Shown here: in pieces, positions 1-8,335 of the stretch | Position numbering within the stretch: position 1 is the stretch's first letter | Layout: each line of letters starts with the position of its first letter | Source of the DNA: Gaoshiqia sp050298035 | GTDB taxonomy: Bacteria; Bacteroidota; Bacteroidia; Bacteroidales; Prolixibacteraceae | Assembly: GCA_050298035.1 (NCBI GenBank) | Contig: JBNKTK010000002.1 | Coordinates: forward strand, 1 to 64,000 | DNA length: 64,000 nucleotides | Direction of reading: 5' to 3' | The notes under the pieces: model-generated | What the model saw: the letters and a program-made list of their open reading frames with translations, nothing else | Told to the model about the DNA's origin: nothing | The model's database searches: none | Translations under genes and position numbers: made by a program

Positions 1-1
1 C

Positions 2-286
2 CTGAATTTCCCGACAGATTGCGAGTCATGCCATACAACCAGTGCCTGGCAACCATCAACTTTCAATCATGATGGACAATATTTCCCGATCTACAGCGGA
101 AAGCATCGCGGAAGGTGGAGTAGCTGTTCCGATTGTCATACTTTATCTACAAACTATGGCGTGTTCAGTTGTATTACTTGTCATGAGCACAACCAGACGA
201 GTACTAACGCTGACCATAGTGGTGTGAGGAATTACGTTTACAATAGTACCTCATGTTACACATGCCACCCGACCGGGAGTGACTAA
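2..286 (+). CDS. Multihaem cytochrome c, C-terminal fragment (5' end outside window)
   Basis: The reading frame is open from base 2 to TAA at 284-286 and runs off the left edge, so only the last 94 residues are seen. They contain four c-type haem motifs: CESCH, CSDCH, CITCH and CYTCH. Extra histidines (FNHDG, GKHRG, ADHSG) lie between them and could be distal haem ligands. This spacing is typical of cytochrome c7/c3-like multihaem proteins that act in the periplasm or at the cell surface. No start codon is visible. The next gene is an outer-membrane barrel 64 bp downstream, which suggests a shared role in respiratory electron transfer. The haem motifs are directly visible; the function is inference. 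Confidence 0.85.
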   Translation: MNFPTDCESCHTTSAWQPSTFNHDGQYFPIYSGKHRGRWSSCSDCHTLSTNYGVFSCITCHEHNQTSTNADHSGVRNYVYNSTSCYTCHPTGSD

Positions 287-349
287 AACGATCTTCTAAA
301 ACGACAAAAGGATGAAGAGAATGTGGTTAATGAATAAAAATGACGTTGG

Positions 350-1960
350 ATGAAACAGTTGCTGATTATATTACTTATGCTTTTTGCTGTTGGACGTGGT
401 TTTGCCCAAACAGGGAAAGAATACCTGGGAAAGGTTTCTTACATAACAGCTCAAAACATATATGTCCGGTTTGATGGAGCAAACAATGTCCAGCAGGGGG
501 ACACCTTGTTTATCAATCTTGACGGACAAAATGTGCCTTTGTTGATCGTGGAGTCCAAATCATCACTTTCGGCAATGGGCAAGCCATTATCGAGTGTTGA
601 AATATCGGTTGGGGAAGAAGTTTTCGGGGAAAGCCATCTTGTTGAAGATGTTGCAGTAACACCAGAAGTTAAGCCGGTCGTTACCGGTGATATTGAAAAA
701 GAGGAAAAAAGCGGTGAAGTTCGGCCCCGGAAGAATGAGCAGGAGCCAGACACTTTTCACGAAGTGGTAAAAGGCCGGTTATCTGCGGCTTCTTACTCGA
801 CTTTTTCAGGGGCAGCCAGCAACACCACACGTTTGAGATATACACTTTCCTTACAGGCCTTAAATGTTTCAAACAGTCGTTTTTCGGTTGATTCCTACAT
901 TACATTCACCCATAAAACAGATGATTGGGCGTCGGTTCAGGATAACCTGTTCAATGCCTTAAAAATATATAGCCTGGCTGTCCGGTATCAGCCTGGTAAG
1001 TTATCATCCGTTTGGGTAGGACGGAAAATTAACCCGAATCTGTCAAGTATCGGGGCAATTGACGGGGTTCAATATGAAACCGGTTACAAAAATTTCAGTT
1101 TCGGTGCTGTTCTCGGCTTTCGACCGGATTACAAAGATTATAGCCTGAATACCAATTTGCTGGAGTATGGAGCTTACCTGGCGCACAACATCGAGACTAA
1201 AACAGGGACAATGCAAAACTCACTGGCTTTCTTTGAACAGCAAAACAACGGAAAAACCGATCGGCGGTTTCTTTATTTCCAACACAGCAACTCATTGTTG
1301 AAGAATTTGTTTTTATTCCTTTCAAGTGAAGTTGATTTATACAAAGTTGAAAATGATATTTCGGTAAATAAACCCAGTCTGACCAGTCTTTATGTTTCGC
1401 TTCGCTACCGGATTATGAAACAACTTTCGGTTTATGCTTCGTACGATGCCCGGCGAAATGTGATTTATTACGAAACCTTCAAAAATATGGTTGACCAGAT
1501 GCTTGACGAAGCTATGCGGCAGGGCGTTCAGTTTAGGGTGAATTATCGCCCGGCAAATAATCTTACTTTGGGTGTAAATACGACTTACCGCATGCGCGAC
1601 AATGACATCCGTGCAACCCAGACGTTGAATAGCTTTGTTTCGTTGAGCAAAATACCCGGGATAAATGCAACGACAACATTCTCGTCAAATCTGATTCGGA
1701 ACAGTTATCTCGACGGACGGATTTTTGGCGTAAGGATGTACAAAGATTTGCTGGATGGTAAAATATACAGTAGTTTAGGCTACCGGTATGTCGATTATAA
1801 TTTTGTAAGTTCCGGATCGAATTCGTTACAGCATATTGGTGAATTTGACGTTACCTGGAGAATCAGCAAAAAACTGTCGTTATCGGCCAATTACGAGGGC
1901 ACATTCGAGAAGACGGAAAATTATAACCGGGTTTATTTGAATTTGATAAAACGTTTTTAA
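350..1960 (+). CDS. Outer-membrane beta-barrel protein next to a multihaem cytochrome
   Basis: This 536-residue protein has a clear signal peptide (about residues 1-19, ending FAQ). A short SH3-like region follows (about 22-90), then an acidic, Lys/Glu-rich linker (about 95-135). The remaining 390 residues alternate polar and aromatic positions as in a large beta-barrel, and the last residue is Phe, the usual outer-membrane barrel end. It sits between a multihaem cytochrome and an NrfJ/OB-fold lipoprotein, with 27 bp to the latter. Barrels next to multihaem cytochromes can form porin-cytochrome conduits, so that role is possible. It could equally be an ordinary porin. No named family was recognised with certainty. 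Confidence 0.7.
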   Translation: MKQLLIILLMLFAVGRGFAQTGKEYLGKVSYITAQNIYVRFDGANNVQQGDTLFINLDGQNVPLLIVESKSSLSAMGKPLSSVEISVGEEVFGESHLVEDVAVTPEVKPVVTGDIEKEEKSGEVRPRKNEQEPDTFHEVVKGRLSAASYSTFSGAASNTTRLRYTLSLQALNVSNSRFSVDSYITFTHKTDDWASVQDNLFNALKIYSLAVRYQPGKLSSVWVGRKINPNLSSIGAIDGVQYETGYKNFSFGAVLGFRPDYKDYSLNTNLLEYGAYLAHNIETKTGTMQNSLAFFEQQNNGKTDRRFLYFQHSNSLLKNLFLFLSSEVDLYKVENDISVNKPSLTSLYVSLRYRIMKQLSVYASYDARRNVIYYETFKNMVDQMLDEAMRQGVQFRVNYRPANNLTLGVNTTYRMRDNDIRATQTLNSFVSLSKIPGINATTTFSSNLIRNSYLDGRIFGVRMYKDLLDGKIYSSLGYRYVDYNFVSSGSNSLQHIGEFDVTWRISKKLSLSANYEGTFEKTENYNRVYLNLIKRF

Positions 1961-1987
1961 AATCGAAGAAATTAAATACAATTAGCT

Positions 1988-2713
1988 ATGAGATCATTAT
2001 TTGCATTGAGTATTTTGAGTTTATTGTTGTCATCGTGTGTGATGAAAAAGAAAGAACAGGTACAGCCGCTTGATACCAGTTCGTTAATGCACCATGTAAA
2101 AGTTGAAGAGGTACTGCAGGCTACTTCATATACCTATCTTCATGTTAGTGAGAATAGTGAAGATTACTGGATGGCTGTTACAAAAATGGATGCAAAAGCC
2201 GGAGACAGTTATTATTATGATGGCGCCCTTGAAATGGCCAATTTTAAAAGCAAGGATTTGGATCGTGTTTTCGACCGCATTTTGTTTGTTGACAAAATCA
2301 GCAATAAACCCATCGAAAAATCAGGGACAGAAATGCCCCATCCTATGATGGGGGGAATGGAATCGCACACTGGCCGAAAGGCTGTTGCTGAGGCAGAGAA
2401 TGTTCATGTAGGTCCGGTTGCCGGAGGGATTACCATTGCCGAGTTGTATAAAAACAGTGCTGTTTACAGCGAAAAGCAAGTGATTATCCGTGGCCAGGTG
2501 GTGAAGGTAAACAATAGCATCATGGGAAGGAACTGGGTTCACTTACAGGATGGCACAAAAGATGGCGACAATTTTGACCTGACATTTATGACAAACGACG
2601 TGGTTAATGTTGGTGATGTGGTGACCTTTGAAGGCACTGTTGCCCTGAACAAAGATTTTGGCGCTGGTTATGTGTACGACCTGATTGTTGAAAATTCTTC
2701 CTTAAAGAAGTAA
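1988..2713 (+). CDS. Lipoprotein with NrfJ-like domain and OB-fold domain
   Basis: The 241-residue product has a lipoprotein signal with the lipobox LLSSC (Cys17). Residues about 35-110 match the pattern of NrfJ-related proteins found with cytochrome c nitrite reductases: a VEEVLQATSYTYLHV strand, then MANFKSKDLDRVFDRILFVD. Residues about 145-238 form a second domain that looks like an OB-fold (IIRGQVVKVNNSIMGRNWVHLQDG, split here as IIRGQVVKVN and NWVHLQDG). A linker rich in Met and His (HPMMGGMESHTGR) joins them and might bind metal. It closes the cytochrome and barrel cluster, so a role in periplasmic respiration or cofactor handling is likely. The exact substrate is unknown. Confidence 0.7.
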   Translation: MRSLFALSILSLLLSSCVMKKKEQVQPLDTSSLMHHVKVEEVLQATSYTYLHVSENSEDYWMAVTKMDAKAGDSYYYDGALEMANFKSKDLDRVFDRILFVDKISNKPIEKSGTEMPHPMMGGMESHTGRKAVAEAENVHVGPVAGGITIAELYKNSAVYSEKQVIIRGQVVKVNNSIMGRNWVHLQDGTKDGDNFDLTFMTNDVVNVGDVVTFEGTVALNKDFGAGYVYDLIVENSSLKK

Positions 2714-2755
2714 GAGAGTCATTGGGCATTGGTAATTAGTAGATTGGTCATTAGG
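2714..2755. repeat. Fragment of the GTCATTGG-type intergenic repeat
   Basis: The spacer between the lipoprotein gene and the insertion sequence contains GTCATTGGGCATTGGTAATT and ATTGGTCATTAGG, the same vocabulary as the longer palindromic repeats at 34219-34401 and 37137-37382. It appears to be a partial copy cut by the insertion sequence. Confidence 0.45.
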
Positions 2756-2780
2756 TGACGATCCCTAAATAAGGTTGACA
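2756..2780 (+). repeat. Left terminal inverted repeat of the IS3 element
   Basis: This 25-bp end begins TG and contains TCCCTAAATAAGGTTGACA. It pairs with the right end in inverted orientation at 19 of 25 positions, with the inner AGGTTGACA identical. Confidence 0.75.
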
Positions 2781-2803
2781 TTTTTGACTTACTTTTTACT
2801 TAT

Positions 2804-3733
2804 TTAGTTACCGATTTCTATCGGACAATTATGAGCCAGAGGTTCTTCTTTTGGCTTAAAGTCAAAGTGGCTCGATGCCGCTTTGACTTTATAATTTCCT
2901 TCGGCATAAATAATCACCGTCGGTCTCCTTTGGCTGGTTAAATCTAACAAAGATTTTTCAAACTGAACAGGGGACATCTTCTTCGGTAAATGATTATGTG
3001 GCCTTTTGTTATTGTAATGTGCCACAGCTTTTTTCAGCATCATTTGTAATTGTTTGAGATTCTGTGGTCCCCAATATTTCAGGTATTCATTTTTTATCGT
3101 GCCATTAATGCGTTCGGCATAGGCATTGTCCTGGGCCTTTTCGCCCATGCTAATTCGAATGCCATGACCAGTCAACAAACCAGTATATTTTTTATCAATA
3201 TATTGGCTTCCCCTGTCTGAATGATGGATTAACTTTTCGAGACTGCCAGAGGTGCTTTTCAATGCCATTTCCAGGGCAATAAGATTGGCTTCTGCTCGAA
3301 GATGGTCGCTGGCTTTAAATCCCAATATTTTCCGGGTATAGACATCTATAATAAAAACAAGGTAATAGAAACGGTTACCTATACGATAATAAGTGATGTC
3401 TGTTTGCCAAACCACATTTTTACTTCTTACCATCAGTCCTTCAATCAGGTTCTGGTATTTTGAATGTACCGGAATAGTTGTCTTCTGATAGTTCTTTTGT
3501 GTTTTTACCCTATATCCCAGCTGCATAAACAGGGAAATGAACTTATCTCTACCCAGCCAGTCTGGCTGTAATGTATTATACATCTTTTCAACCCCACAAC
3601 CAGGGTGTTCTCTTCTGAGAATGTCTGCTTCGAGGATTAATCCTGATAGTTTTTCCTGAAAAACAGACTCCTGCATAAAGTGAGCATGAGCTGCTTGTCG
3701 GCTTACTCCGGCAATAGCGAATATCGATTTCAT
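2804..3733 (-). CDS. IS3-family transposase ORFB (DDE integrase)
   Basis: The 309-residue protein is the catalytic subunit that cuts and joins transposon ends. An HTH_21-like segment (about 30-85, with REHPGCGVEKMY) precedes an rve integrase core. The DDE triad is visible in the motifs WQTDITYY, HHSDRGSQY and NAYAERING, and RPHNHL near the C-terminus is typical of the family. The frame stays open upstream through the end of ORFA and is in the -1 phase relative to it. An ORFAB fusion by ribosomal slippage at the A-rich ORFA end (CAAAAGG, about 3748-3754) is therefore plausible, as known for IS3 elements. The frame looks intact, so the element may still be active. Confidence 0.92.
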   Translation of the reverse strand: MKSIFAIAGVSRQAAHAHFMQESVFQEKLSGLILEADILRREHPGCGVEKMYNTLQPDWLGRDKFISLFMQLGYRVKTQKNYQKTTIPVHSKYQNLIEGLMVRSKNVVWQTDITYYRIGNRFYYLVFIIDVYTRKILGFKASDHLRAEANLIALEMALKSTSGSLEKLIHHSDRGSQYIDKKYTGLLTGHGIRISMGEKAQDNAYAERINGTIKNEYLKYWGPQNLKQLQMMLKKAVAHYNNKRPHNHLPKKMSPVQFEKSLLDLTSQRRPTVIIYAEGNYKVKAASSHFDFKPKEEPLAHNCPIEIGN

Positions 3734-3741
3734 GGAGCACT

Positions 3742-4140
3742 TTACCTTTTGTTTGTTTTCATGGAACCACCGGATTGTAGGGTATCTGAGTTTTTTTTGA
3801 TATCGATATCAAATTCCTCTTTCGCCAGTTCAATCATCTTTTCAAGGTAGTCAATCTTAAGTTGCTTTTGACCAACGATCCGCTCCAACTCCTTTAGACG
3901 TAGTTCCAGTTCCTTTACCTTTTGAGTACTACTTTCGCTCATCTCGACAACCTTAACCGATTTTTTGTTGTAAATAGAATACTTGTAAATCCATCGGTAA
4001 ATTACTGCTTGCTGGATGCCATACAAATGTCCTATTTCATTTACCGTAAATTTACCACTTTCGTACTCCTTGACCTTGGCTTTTTTAAATTCATCACTAA
4101 ATACTCTTCGTGATTGAATCGTTACTTTTTTTGTTACCAT
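3742..4140 (-). CDS. IS3-family transposase ORFA (HTH, leucine-zipper)
   Basis: This is the DNA-binding part of the IS3 transposase, 132 residues from the ATG at 4140. An upstream TTG at 4161 lies inside the terminal repeat and is less likely. The N-terminus has a helix-turn-helix (EYESGKFTVNEIGHLYGI then VIYRWIYKYS). A heptad-rich coiled coil follows (VKELELRLKELERIVGQKQ) that would mediate oligomerisation. It ends 8 bp before the ATG of ORFB, which is in the -1 frame. Confidence 0.88.
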   Translation of the reverse strand: MVTKKVTIQSRRVFSDEFKKAKVKEYESGKFTVNEIGHLYGIQQAVIYRWIYKYSIYNKKSVKVVEMSESSTQKVKELELRLKELERIVGQKQLKIDYLEKMIELAKEEFDIDIKKNSDTLQSGGSMKTNKR

Positions 4141-4155
4141 TTTTGACACGTTTTG

Positions 4156-4180
4156 TGTCAACCTATTTCAGGGACGGACA
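4156..4180 (-). repeat. Right terminal inverted repeat of the IS3 element
   Basis: Read on the minus strand this end begins TGTCCGTCCCTGAAATAGG and ends TTGACA, matching the left end at 19 of 25 positions. The CheW remnant begins directly beyond it. Confidence 0.75.
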
Positions 4181-4464
4181 GAAAGCTGTTCAGGCTGCCC
4201 GATCGCGATCCCGAACTGACAGACCAGTTAATGATTATCGCCTCAGAAAAGTTAAAACTTGCCCTTTGGATTGATTCAACGACAGAAATAGTTCATTATG
4301 AAGACGGCCAACTGGTCGACCTGGAAAGCGTCTATCTCAATAATGAACTTGTTGAAGGAGTTTTGAAAATGAAAGATGAACGAATCTTAATCTGTGCCCC
4401 TAACCAATTTTTATCCATGAGCCAAATTGAGAAACTTTCATCTATGGTAAATGGCTTCCACTAA
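4181..4464 (+). pseudogene. CheW-like coupling protein, 5' end removed by IS3 element
   Basis: The frame leaving the insertion sequence encodes about 94 residues that match the second half of a CheW domain: KLFRLPDRDPEL, then LMIIASEKLKLALWIDS and GVLKMKDERILICAPN. Roughly the first 60 residues expected of CheW and the native start codon are missing. The stop overlaps the start of the next gene by 14 bp, the coupling expected in an intact operon. This was therefore probably the WspB-like CheW of the cluster. The only upstream start in frame is a TTG inside the IS end, so a functional product is unlikely. Confidence 0.75.
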
Positions 4465-5980
4465 ACTATCGGGTACCAGAATTGACCTTGTCGGGCTTCG
4501 CAAACTGGTGGAACGAACCCTTGGAATTTGCTTAAACATCAGGCACGACGAGGAATTGCTCGCCAAAATCGGCGATGCCTCAGAGAAATTCGGGTTTAAG
4601 GATCCGGGCCGTTTCATGGAGTGGCTGACTACAAATTCGTTGTCGCCCAAACAAACCGGTGAACTGGCCTCGTTTTTCACCATTGGCGAAACCTACTTCA
4701 TGCGCGAAAAAAAAGGCTTCGATTTCCTGGAACAAATTTACCTTCCCGGCATCATAAGCAAAAGGTTGAACGGCGACCGGCGCCTTCGGATTTGGTGTGC
4801 AGGCTGCGCCACCGGCGAAGAAGCCTACTCAATGGGAATAACCCTGCTTCAAACCTTGCCCGATATCAAACGATGGAATGTGTCCATTCTGGCTACCGAC
4901 ATCAATGCCTCTTTTCTTGAAAAAGCCCAAAAAGCAGAATATACAAAATGGTCGTTCCGGAACACGTCAGACGATTTTAAAAAGCAATATTTCAAGACAG
5001 TTCCTCCCAACAAATTTTCAGTCATCCCCAAAATCCGGGAAATGGTGAATTTTGCCCCGTTTAACCTTGCCGCCGACAATTATCTCGGCTTATTGGGCGA
5101 TGCACCAGCCTTCGACATTATTTTTTGCCGCAACGTGCTGATTTATTTCTCCCCGGAAAACATTATTTCGACAACCAATAAGTTGTACGACTCGCTTGTT
5201 CCGGGCGGCATTCTGGTTACAAGTCCTGTTGAAGTGTCGAACCTTGTCTGCGACCGGTTCGACACCATCACGTATGCCGGTTTTACCATTTACCACAAAG
5301 GAACAGTTCCCCGGGAGAATAAGCGTGTCCCTGCGCGGGAAGAACCCGGGAAACAAAATTTTTTCTTTCCGCCAAAACCAGTGCTGCCACCACCGGTTGA
5401 AACAGGTGTCAGAATTGGCGCTTCTCCTTTAAGCCCACCGGCAAAGGTCACCGAAACAACGCCTGAAAAAATTCCGCCACCGTCAAGTGCTGGCGGCCAG
5501 CCGGTCAAAGAAAAGGAGCCAGAGTCGGCACAAAAATCCGAAGCAGCCGTCGATTCACGGAACATCAGCCCCAAAACAGGCACGACAGATACCTACGGTG
5601 AACTTATCATGATGGCCAAAAACAAAGCAGACCTTGGAAAACTAAAAGAAGCCGAAGCATTTTGTGAAAAGGCCATTGAAAAAAATAAACTCGACCCGGC
5701 CGCTTATTACCTACTGGCAACCATCATTCAAGAACAGGGCAACGATGCCGAAGCGATGAAACACGTGAAGAAAGCGCTCTACCTAAACCCCGATTTTGTG
5801 CTGGCCCACTTCCTCCACGGCACCTTGTCGATGAAAAGCGGGCAAGCGTCGGCCGGTATAAAATCGTTCAAAAACGCGCTTTCGGTACTCTCTAAATTCA
5901 ATTCCGACGAAGTGATACCCGAATCGGACGGCCTGACTGCCGGCCGCTTCAAAGAAATAATACAATCGATTACCAGCTAA
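4451..5980 (+). CDS. cheR: CheR methyltransferase with C-terminal TPR repeats (WspC-like)
   Basis: This cytoplasmic enzyme transfers methyl groups from S-adenosylmethionine to glutamates of the chemoreceptor. In its 509 residues an N-terminal helical CheR domain (about 5-75, ending TIGETYFMRE) precedes the SAM-binding domain with GCATGEEAYS at 118-127 and FCRNVLIYF near 226. A Pro-rich linker (about 290-380) leads to TPR repeats (about 385-490). CheR fused to TPRs is typical of WspC, whose TPR part substitutes for a receptor tether; the MCP here indeed shows no C-terminal CheR-binding pentapeptide. It overlaps the broken CheW by 14 bp and is followed 18 bp later by an intact CheW. Its own promoter is probably lost to the IS. 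Confidence 0.92.
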   Translation: MASTKLSGTRIDLVGLRKLVERTLGICLNIRHDEELLAKIGDASEKFGFKDPGRFMEWLTTNSLSPKQTGELASFFTIGETYFMREKKGFDFLEQIYLPGIISKRLNGDRRLRIWCAGCATGEEAYSMGITLLQTLPDIKRWNVSILATDINASFLEKAQKAEYTKWSFRNTSDDFKKQYFKTVPPNKFSVIPKIREMVNFAPFNLAADNYLGLLGDAPAFDIIFCRNVLIYFSPENIISTTNKLYDSLVPGGILVTSPVEVSNLVCDRFDTITYAGFTIYHKGTVPRENKRVPAREEPGKQNFFFPPKPVLPPPVETGVRIGASPLSPPAKVTETTPEKIPPPSSAGGQPVKEKEPESAQKSEAAVDSRNISPKTGTTDTYGELIMMAKNKADLGKLKEAEAFCEKAIEKNKLDPAAYYLLATIIQEQGNDAEAMKHVKKALYLNPDFVLAHFLHGTLSMKSGQASAGIKSFKNALSVLSKFNSDEVIPESDGLTAGRFKEIIQSITS

Positions 5981-5998
5981 AAACATAATCCAATAGCT

Positions 5999-6532
5999 AT
6001 GAGACACAAACCAGCTTCAGAACCAATTGATCTCAGTGCTGCCCTTAAGCAAAAAATACTGAACGAGAGGGCCGGGATACTTGCCCGTCCGTTAAATGCA
6101 AACATCCAGCAGGGAACGGTAATTGAAGGGTTGAGCATCCTGCTGTCTGACGAAACCTACATCCTCGACTCACAATATGTTGTCGAGGTGTTGCCGTTGA
6201 ACGAAATAACCCCGCTTCCAGGCACCCCGGCATTTTTGTCGGGCATTATCAACGTGAGGGGACGGATTTTGTCGGTCATCAACCTGAAAAATTTCCTCGG
6301 CCTGCCTGAAAAAGGCATCACCAACCTAAACCGTGTCATTGTGGTTAAGAACGAAGACATTGAACTGGGGCTGCTGGCAGACGAGGTCACCGGTTACCAA
6401 ACAGTCCGAACCGACAAACTCCAGAAAGAACTCCCCACACTTCAGGTTACCCAAAAAGAGTTTGTCACTGGAATTACTCCCGATGGCGAGATTGTGTTCA
6501 ATCTGATTTTTTTTTACATAACGATAAAATAA
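5999..6532 (+). CDS. cheW: CheW coupling protein (WspD-like), C-terminus possibly frameshifted
   Basis: CheW bridges the receptor and the CheA kinase. This 177-residue protein has an N-terminal extension (about 1-40) and a CheW domain with ILSDETYILDSQYVVEVLP, FLSGIINVRGRILSVINL and LGLLADEVTGY. The end is odd: a run of nine T (6507-6515) is read as IFFYITIK then stop. One more T would give LHNDKIIINEEV ending at 6552, a much more CheW-like tail, and would leave 16 bp to the MCP gene. The run is thus a sequencing error, a real mutation or a slippage site. The domain assignment is firm; the true C-terminus is uncertain. Confidence 0.9.
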   Translation: MRHKPASEPIDLSAALKQKILNERAGILARPLNANIQQGTVIEGLSILLSDETYILDSQYVVEVLPLNEITPLPGTPAFLSGIINVRGRILSVINLKNFLGLPEKGITNLNRVIVVKNEDIELGLLADEVTGYQTVRTDKLQKELPTLQVTQKEFVTGITPDGEIVFNLIFFYITIK

Positions 6533-6568
6533 TCATAAACGAAGAAGTATAACTTAAACCCATACATC

Positions 6569-8335
6569 ATGAAAATCTTTGAAAATCTGTTAATTCGCTC
6601 CAAACTTCTGATCAGCTTTGGATTGGTCTGGATCATGTTCCTGGCCACGATCATTGTTGCCTACTTAAACATCAACAACAACAACAAGTCGGAAAAAACA
6701 CTGAACGACATCTATTTCCAGTCAGCCCTGATTGCCAAAGACATTCAATCGCTTCAAAATCACAACAGGGCCGAAATATTGAACCTGATGCTGGTCAACG
6801 ACAAAGGAGAGCAGGCAAAAATAAAAGCAAACATTGCACAAAACTCAGACAGCATAAACGGGATGATCAGCCAATTGTCAGAACTTAAGTCGGATGCTTT
6901 TCAGGAAAACCTGATCAAAGATCTGAAAGATGTTCTTGATGTTTACAGGGACGGACGCGAGGAAGAGATCGGCCTGATTGAAAACGGCAAGATTGACGAA
7001 GCGAGACAATTGGGAGCCGGCATTCAGGCGGAGCGCTTTGAAAAGATCGAAGCCCTCCTCCAAAGTATATCAGACAAAGGCCTTAAGGACACATCCGTCC
7101 AGCTTGCAGCCGACTTAAAGCAGGCCCGTACCTCAACGGCCATCTTTATCACCCTGGGTATAGTTGCACTGGTACTTAGCACACTCATTATATTATCGAT
7201 GAACAAGTTGGTCGCTATTCCTTTAAACCGGATTTCTGACATGGCATCGAATATTGCGCTGGGCGATTTAAGCATGGAACTGACAGATAACAACCGGAAG
7301 GATGAAATCGGCCAACTGACCAATTCCTTCAAAACGATGCAGACATCGTTAATAGAAAAAGCGGAAAGCGCACGCCAGATTTCAGAGGGCAACCTTGACA
7401 TTGAGATCACCCCGCTTTCAGAAAAAGACATGATGGGCTATTCGTTCCAAACCATGGTGAAAAAACTCCGGTCACAACTGCAAGACATCAGCGACGGGAT
7501 CAATGTGCTGGCTTCAAGCTCGGCGGAAATTATGGCATCGGTCTCACAACTGGCTTCAAGCTCGGCAGAAACGGCCACTGCAGTTGGCGAAACTAGCTCC
7601 ACCGTGGAGGAAGTTAAACAAACAGCCACCGTATCGAACGACAAAGCCCAGACAGTTTCCGAAAACGCGATGAAAATGACTAAAATATCGGGAGAGGGGA
7701 ACAAAGCCGTCAGCAACACCATCGAAGGGATGTCGAAAATTAAAAACCAAATGAATGCCATCGCCAACATGGTGGTCAAATTAAGCGAACAAAGCCAGAC
7801 CATTGGCGAAATTACTTCTACGGTGACTGAACTGGCCGAGCAATCGAACCTGCTCGCTGTCAACGCGGCCATCGAAGCGGCCAAGGCAGGCGAACAGGGC
7901 AAAGGTTTTTCGGTCGTGGCACAGGAAATCAAGTTGTTGGCCAACCGGTCAAAAGAGGCAACGGCCCAGGTAAAGACCATTTTACGCGATGTCCAGAAGT
8001 CGATCAGCTCGGCGGTGATGGCCACCGAAGAAGGATCGAAAGCGGTGGACGAAGGATTGAAGCTGACCAACATTTCGGGTGACACGATCCGCACCCTTTC
8101 CGACAGTGTAACCGAAGCATCGAATACAGCCATTCAAATTGCCACCTCCAGCCAACAGCAACTCGAAGGAATGAGCCAGATCGCGGCTGCCATGGAAAGC
8201 ATCAGCGAGGCCAGTAAACAATCGGTGACCAGCACCAAACAGTCGGTTGAGTCGGTCAACGAATTACAGAAGGTTGGCCAAAAACTCAATACATTAATTA
8301 AACATTACAAACTTAGCACAAATGGCAAATCGTGA
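6569..8335 (+). CDS. Methyl-accepting chemotaxis protein (WspA-like receptor)
   Basis: The 588-residue inner-membrane receptor has TM1 at about 12-32, a periplasmic four-helix-bundle sensor (about 35-190) and TM2 at about 190-212. HAMP follows, with a second HAMP-like unit (EGNLDIEITPLSEKDMMGY, about 275-295), then a long cytoplasmic coiled coil. The hairpin tip that contacts CheA and CheW is clear: ELAEQSNLLAVNAAIEAAKA, then GEQGKGFSVVAQEIK. There is no C-terminal pentapeptide for CheR docking, consistent with the TPR-bearing CheR. It ends inside the start of cheA (14-bp overlap), so the two are translationally coupled. The ligand cannot be read from the sequence; Wsp receptors respond to surface contact or envelope stress. 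Confidence 0.93.
   Translation: MKIFENLLIRSKLLISFGLVWIMFLATIIVAYLNINNNNKSEKTLNDIYFQSALIAKDIQSLQNHNRAEILNLMLVNDKGEQAKIKANIAQNSDSINGMISQLSELKSDAFQENLIKDLKDVLDVYRDGREEEIGLIENGKIDEARQLGAGIQAERFEKIEALLQSISDKGLKDTSVQLAADLKQARTSTAIFITLGIVALVLSTLIILSMNKLVAIPLNRISDMASNIALGDLSMELTDNNRKDEIGQLTNSFKTMQTSLIEKAESARQISEGNLDIEITPLSEKDMMGYSFQTMVKKLRSQLQDISDGINVLASSSAEIMASVSQLASSSAETATAVGETSSTVEEVKQTATVSNDKAQTVSENAMKMTKISGEGNKAVSNTIEGMSKIKNQMNAIANMVVKLSEQSQTIGEITSTVTELAEQSNLLAVNAAIEAAKAGEQGKGFSVVAQEIKLLANRSKEATAQVKTILRDVQKSISSAVMATEEGSKAVDEGLKLTNISGDTIRTLSDSVTEASNTAIQIATSSQQQLEGMSQIAAAMESISEASKQSVTSTKQSVESVNELQKVGQKLNTLIKHYKLSTNGKS

Larger units (their letters stand above)
2756..4180 (-). mobile_element. IS3-family insertion sequence, about 1.4 kb
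   Basis: The element carries two transposase frames on the minus strand, ORFA (HTH) and ORFB (DDE integrase), bounded by imperfect 25-bp terminal inverted repeats starting TG and matching at 19 of 25 positions. No 3-4 bp target duplication is seen: AGG lies before the left end and GAA after the right end. The right end cuts into a CheW gene, so the insertion or a later rearrangement removed the start of the chemosensory operon. A sub-terminal palindrome (TTGACAC...GTGTCAA, 4144-4160) next to the right repeat could be a transposase-binding site. Confidence 0.88.

Noticed and set aside
42..227. A 61-codon frame starting with ATG at 42
   Set aside because: It lies in another frame of the cytochrome fragment, whose frame carries four CxxCH motifs.
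4153..4180. Start of a CheW-like gene at the TTG at 4153
   Set aside because: These codons belong to the insertion-sequence end, so the start is accidental.
7438..8133. A 231-codon frame opposite the MCP gene
   Set aside because: Its Ser/Ala/Thr composition mirrors the coiled-coil codons of the receptor on the other strand.
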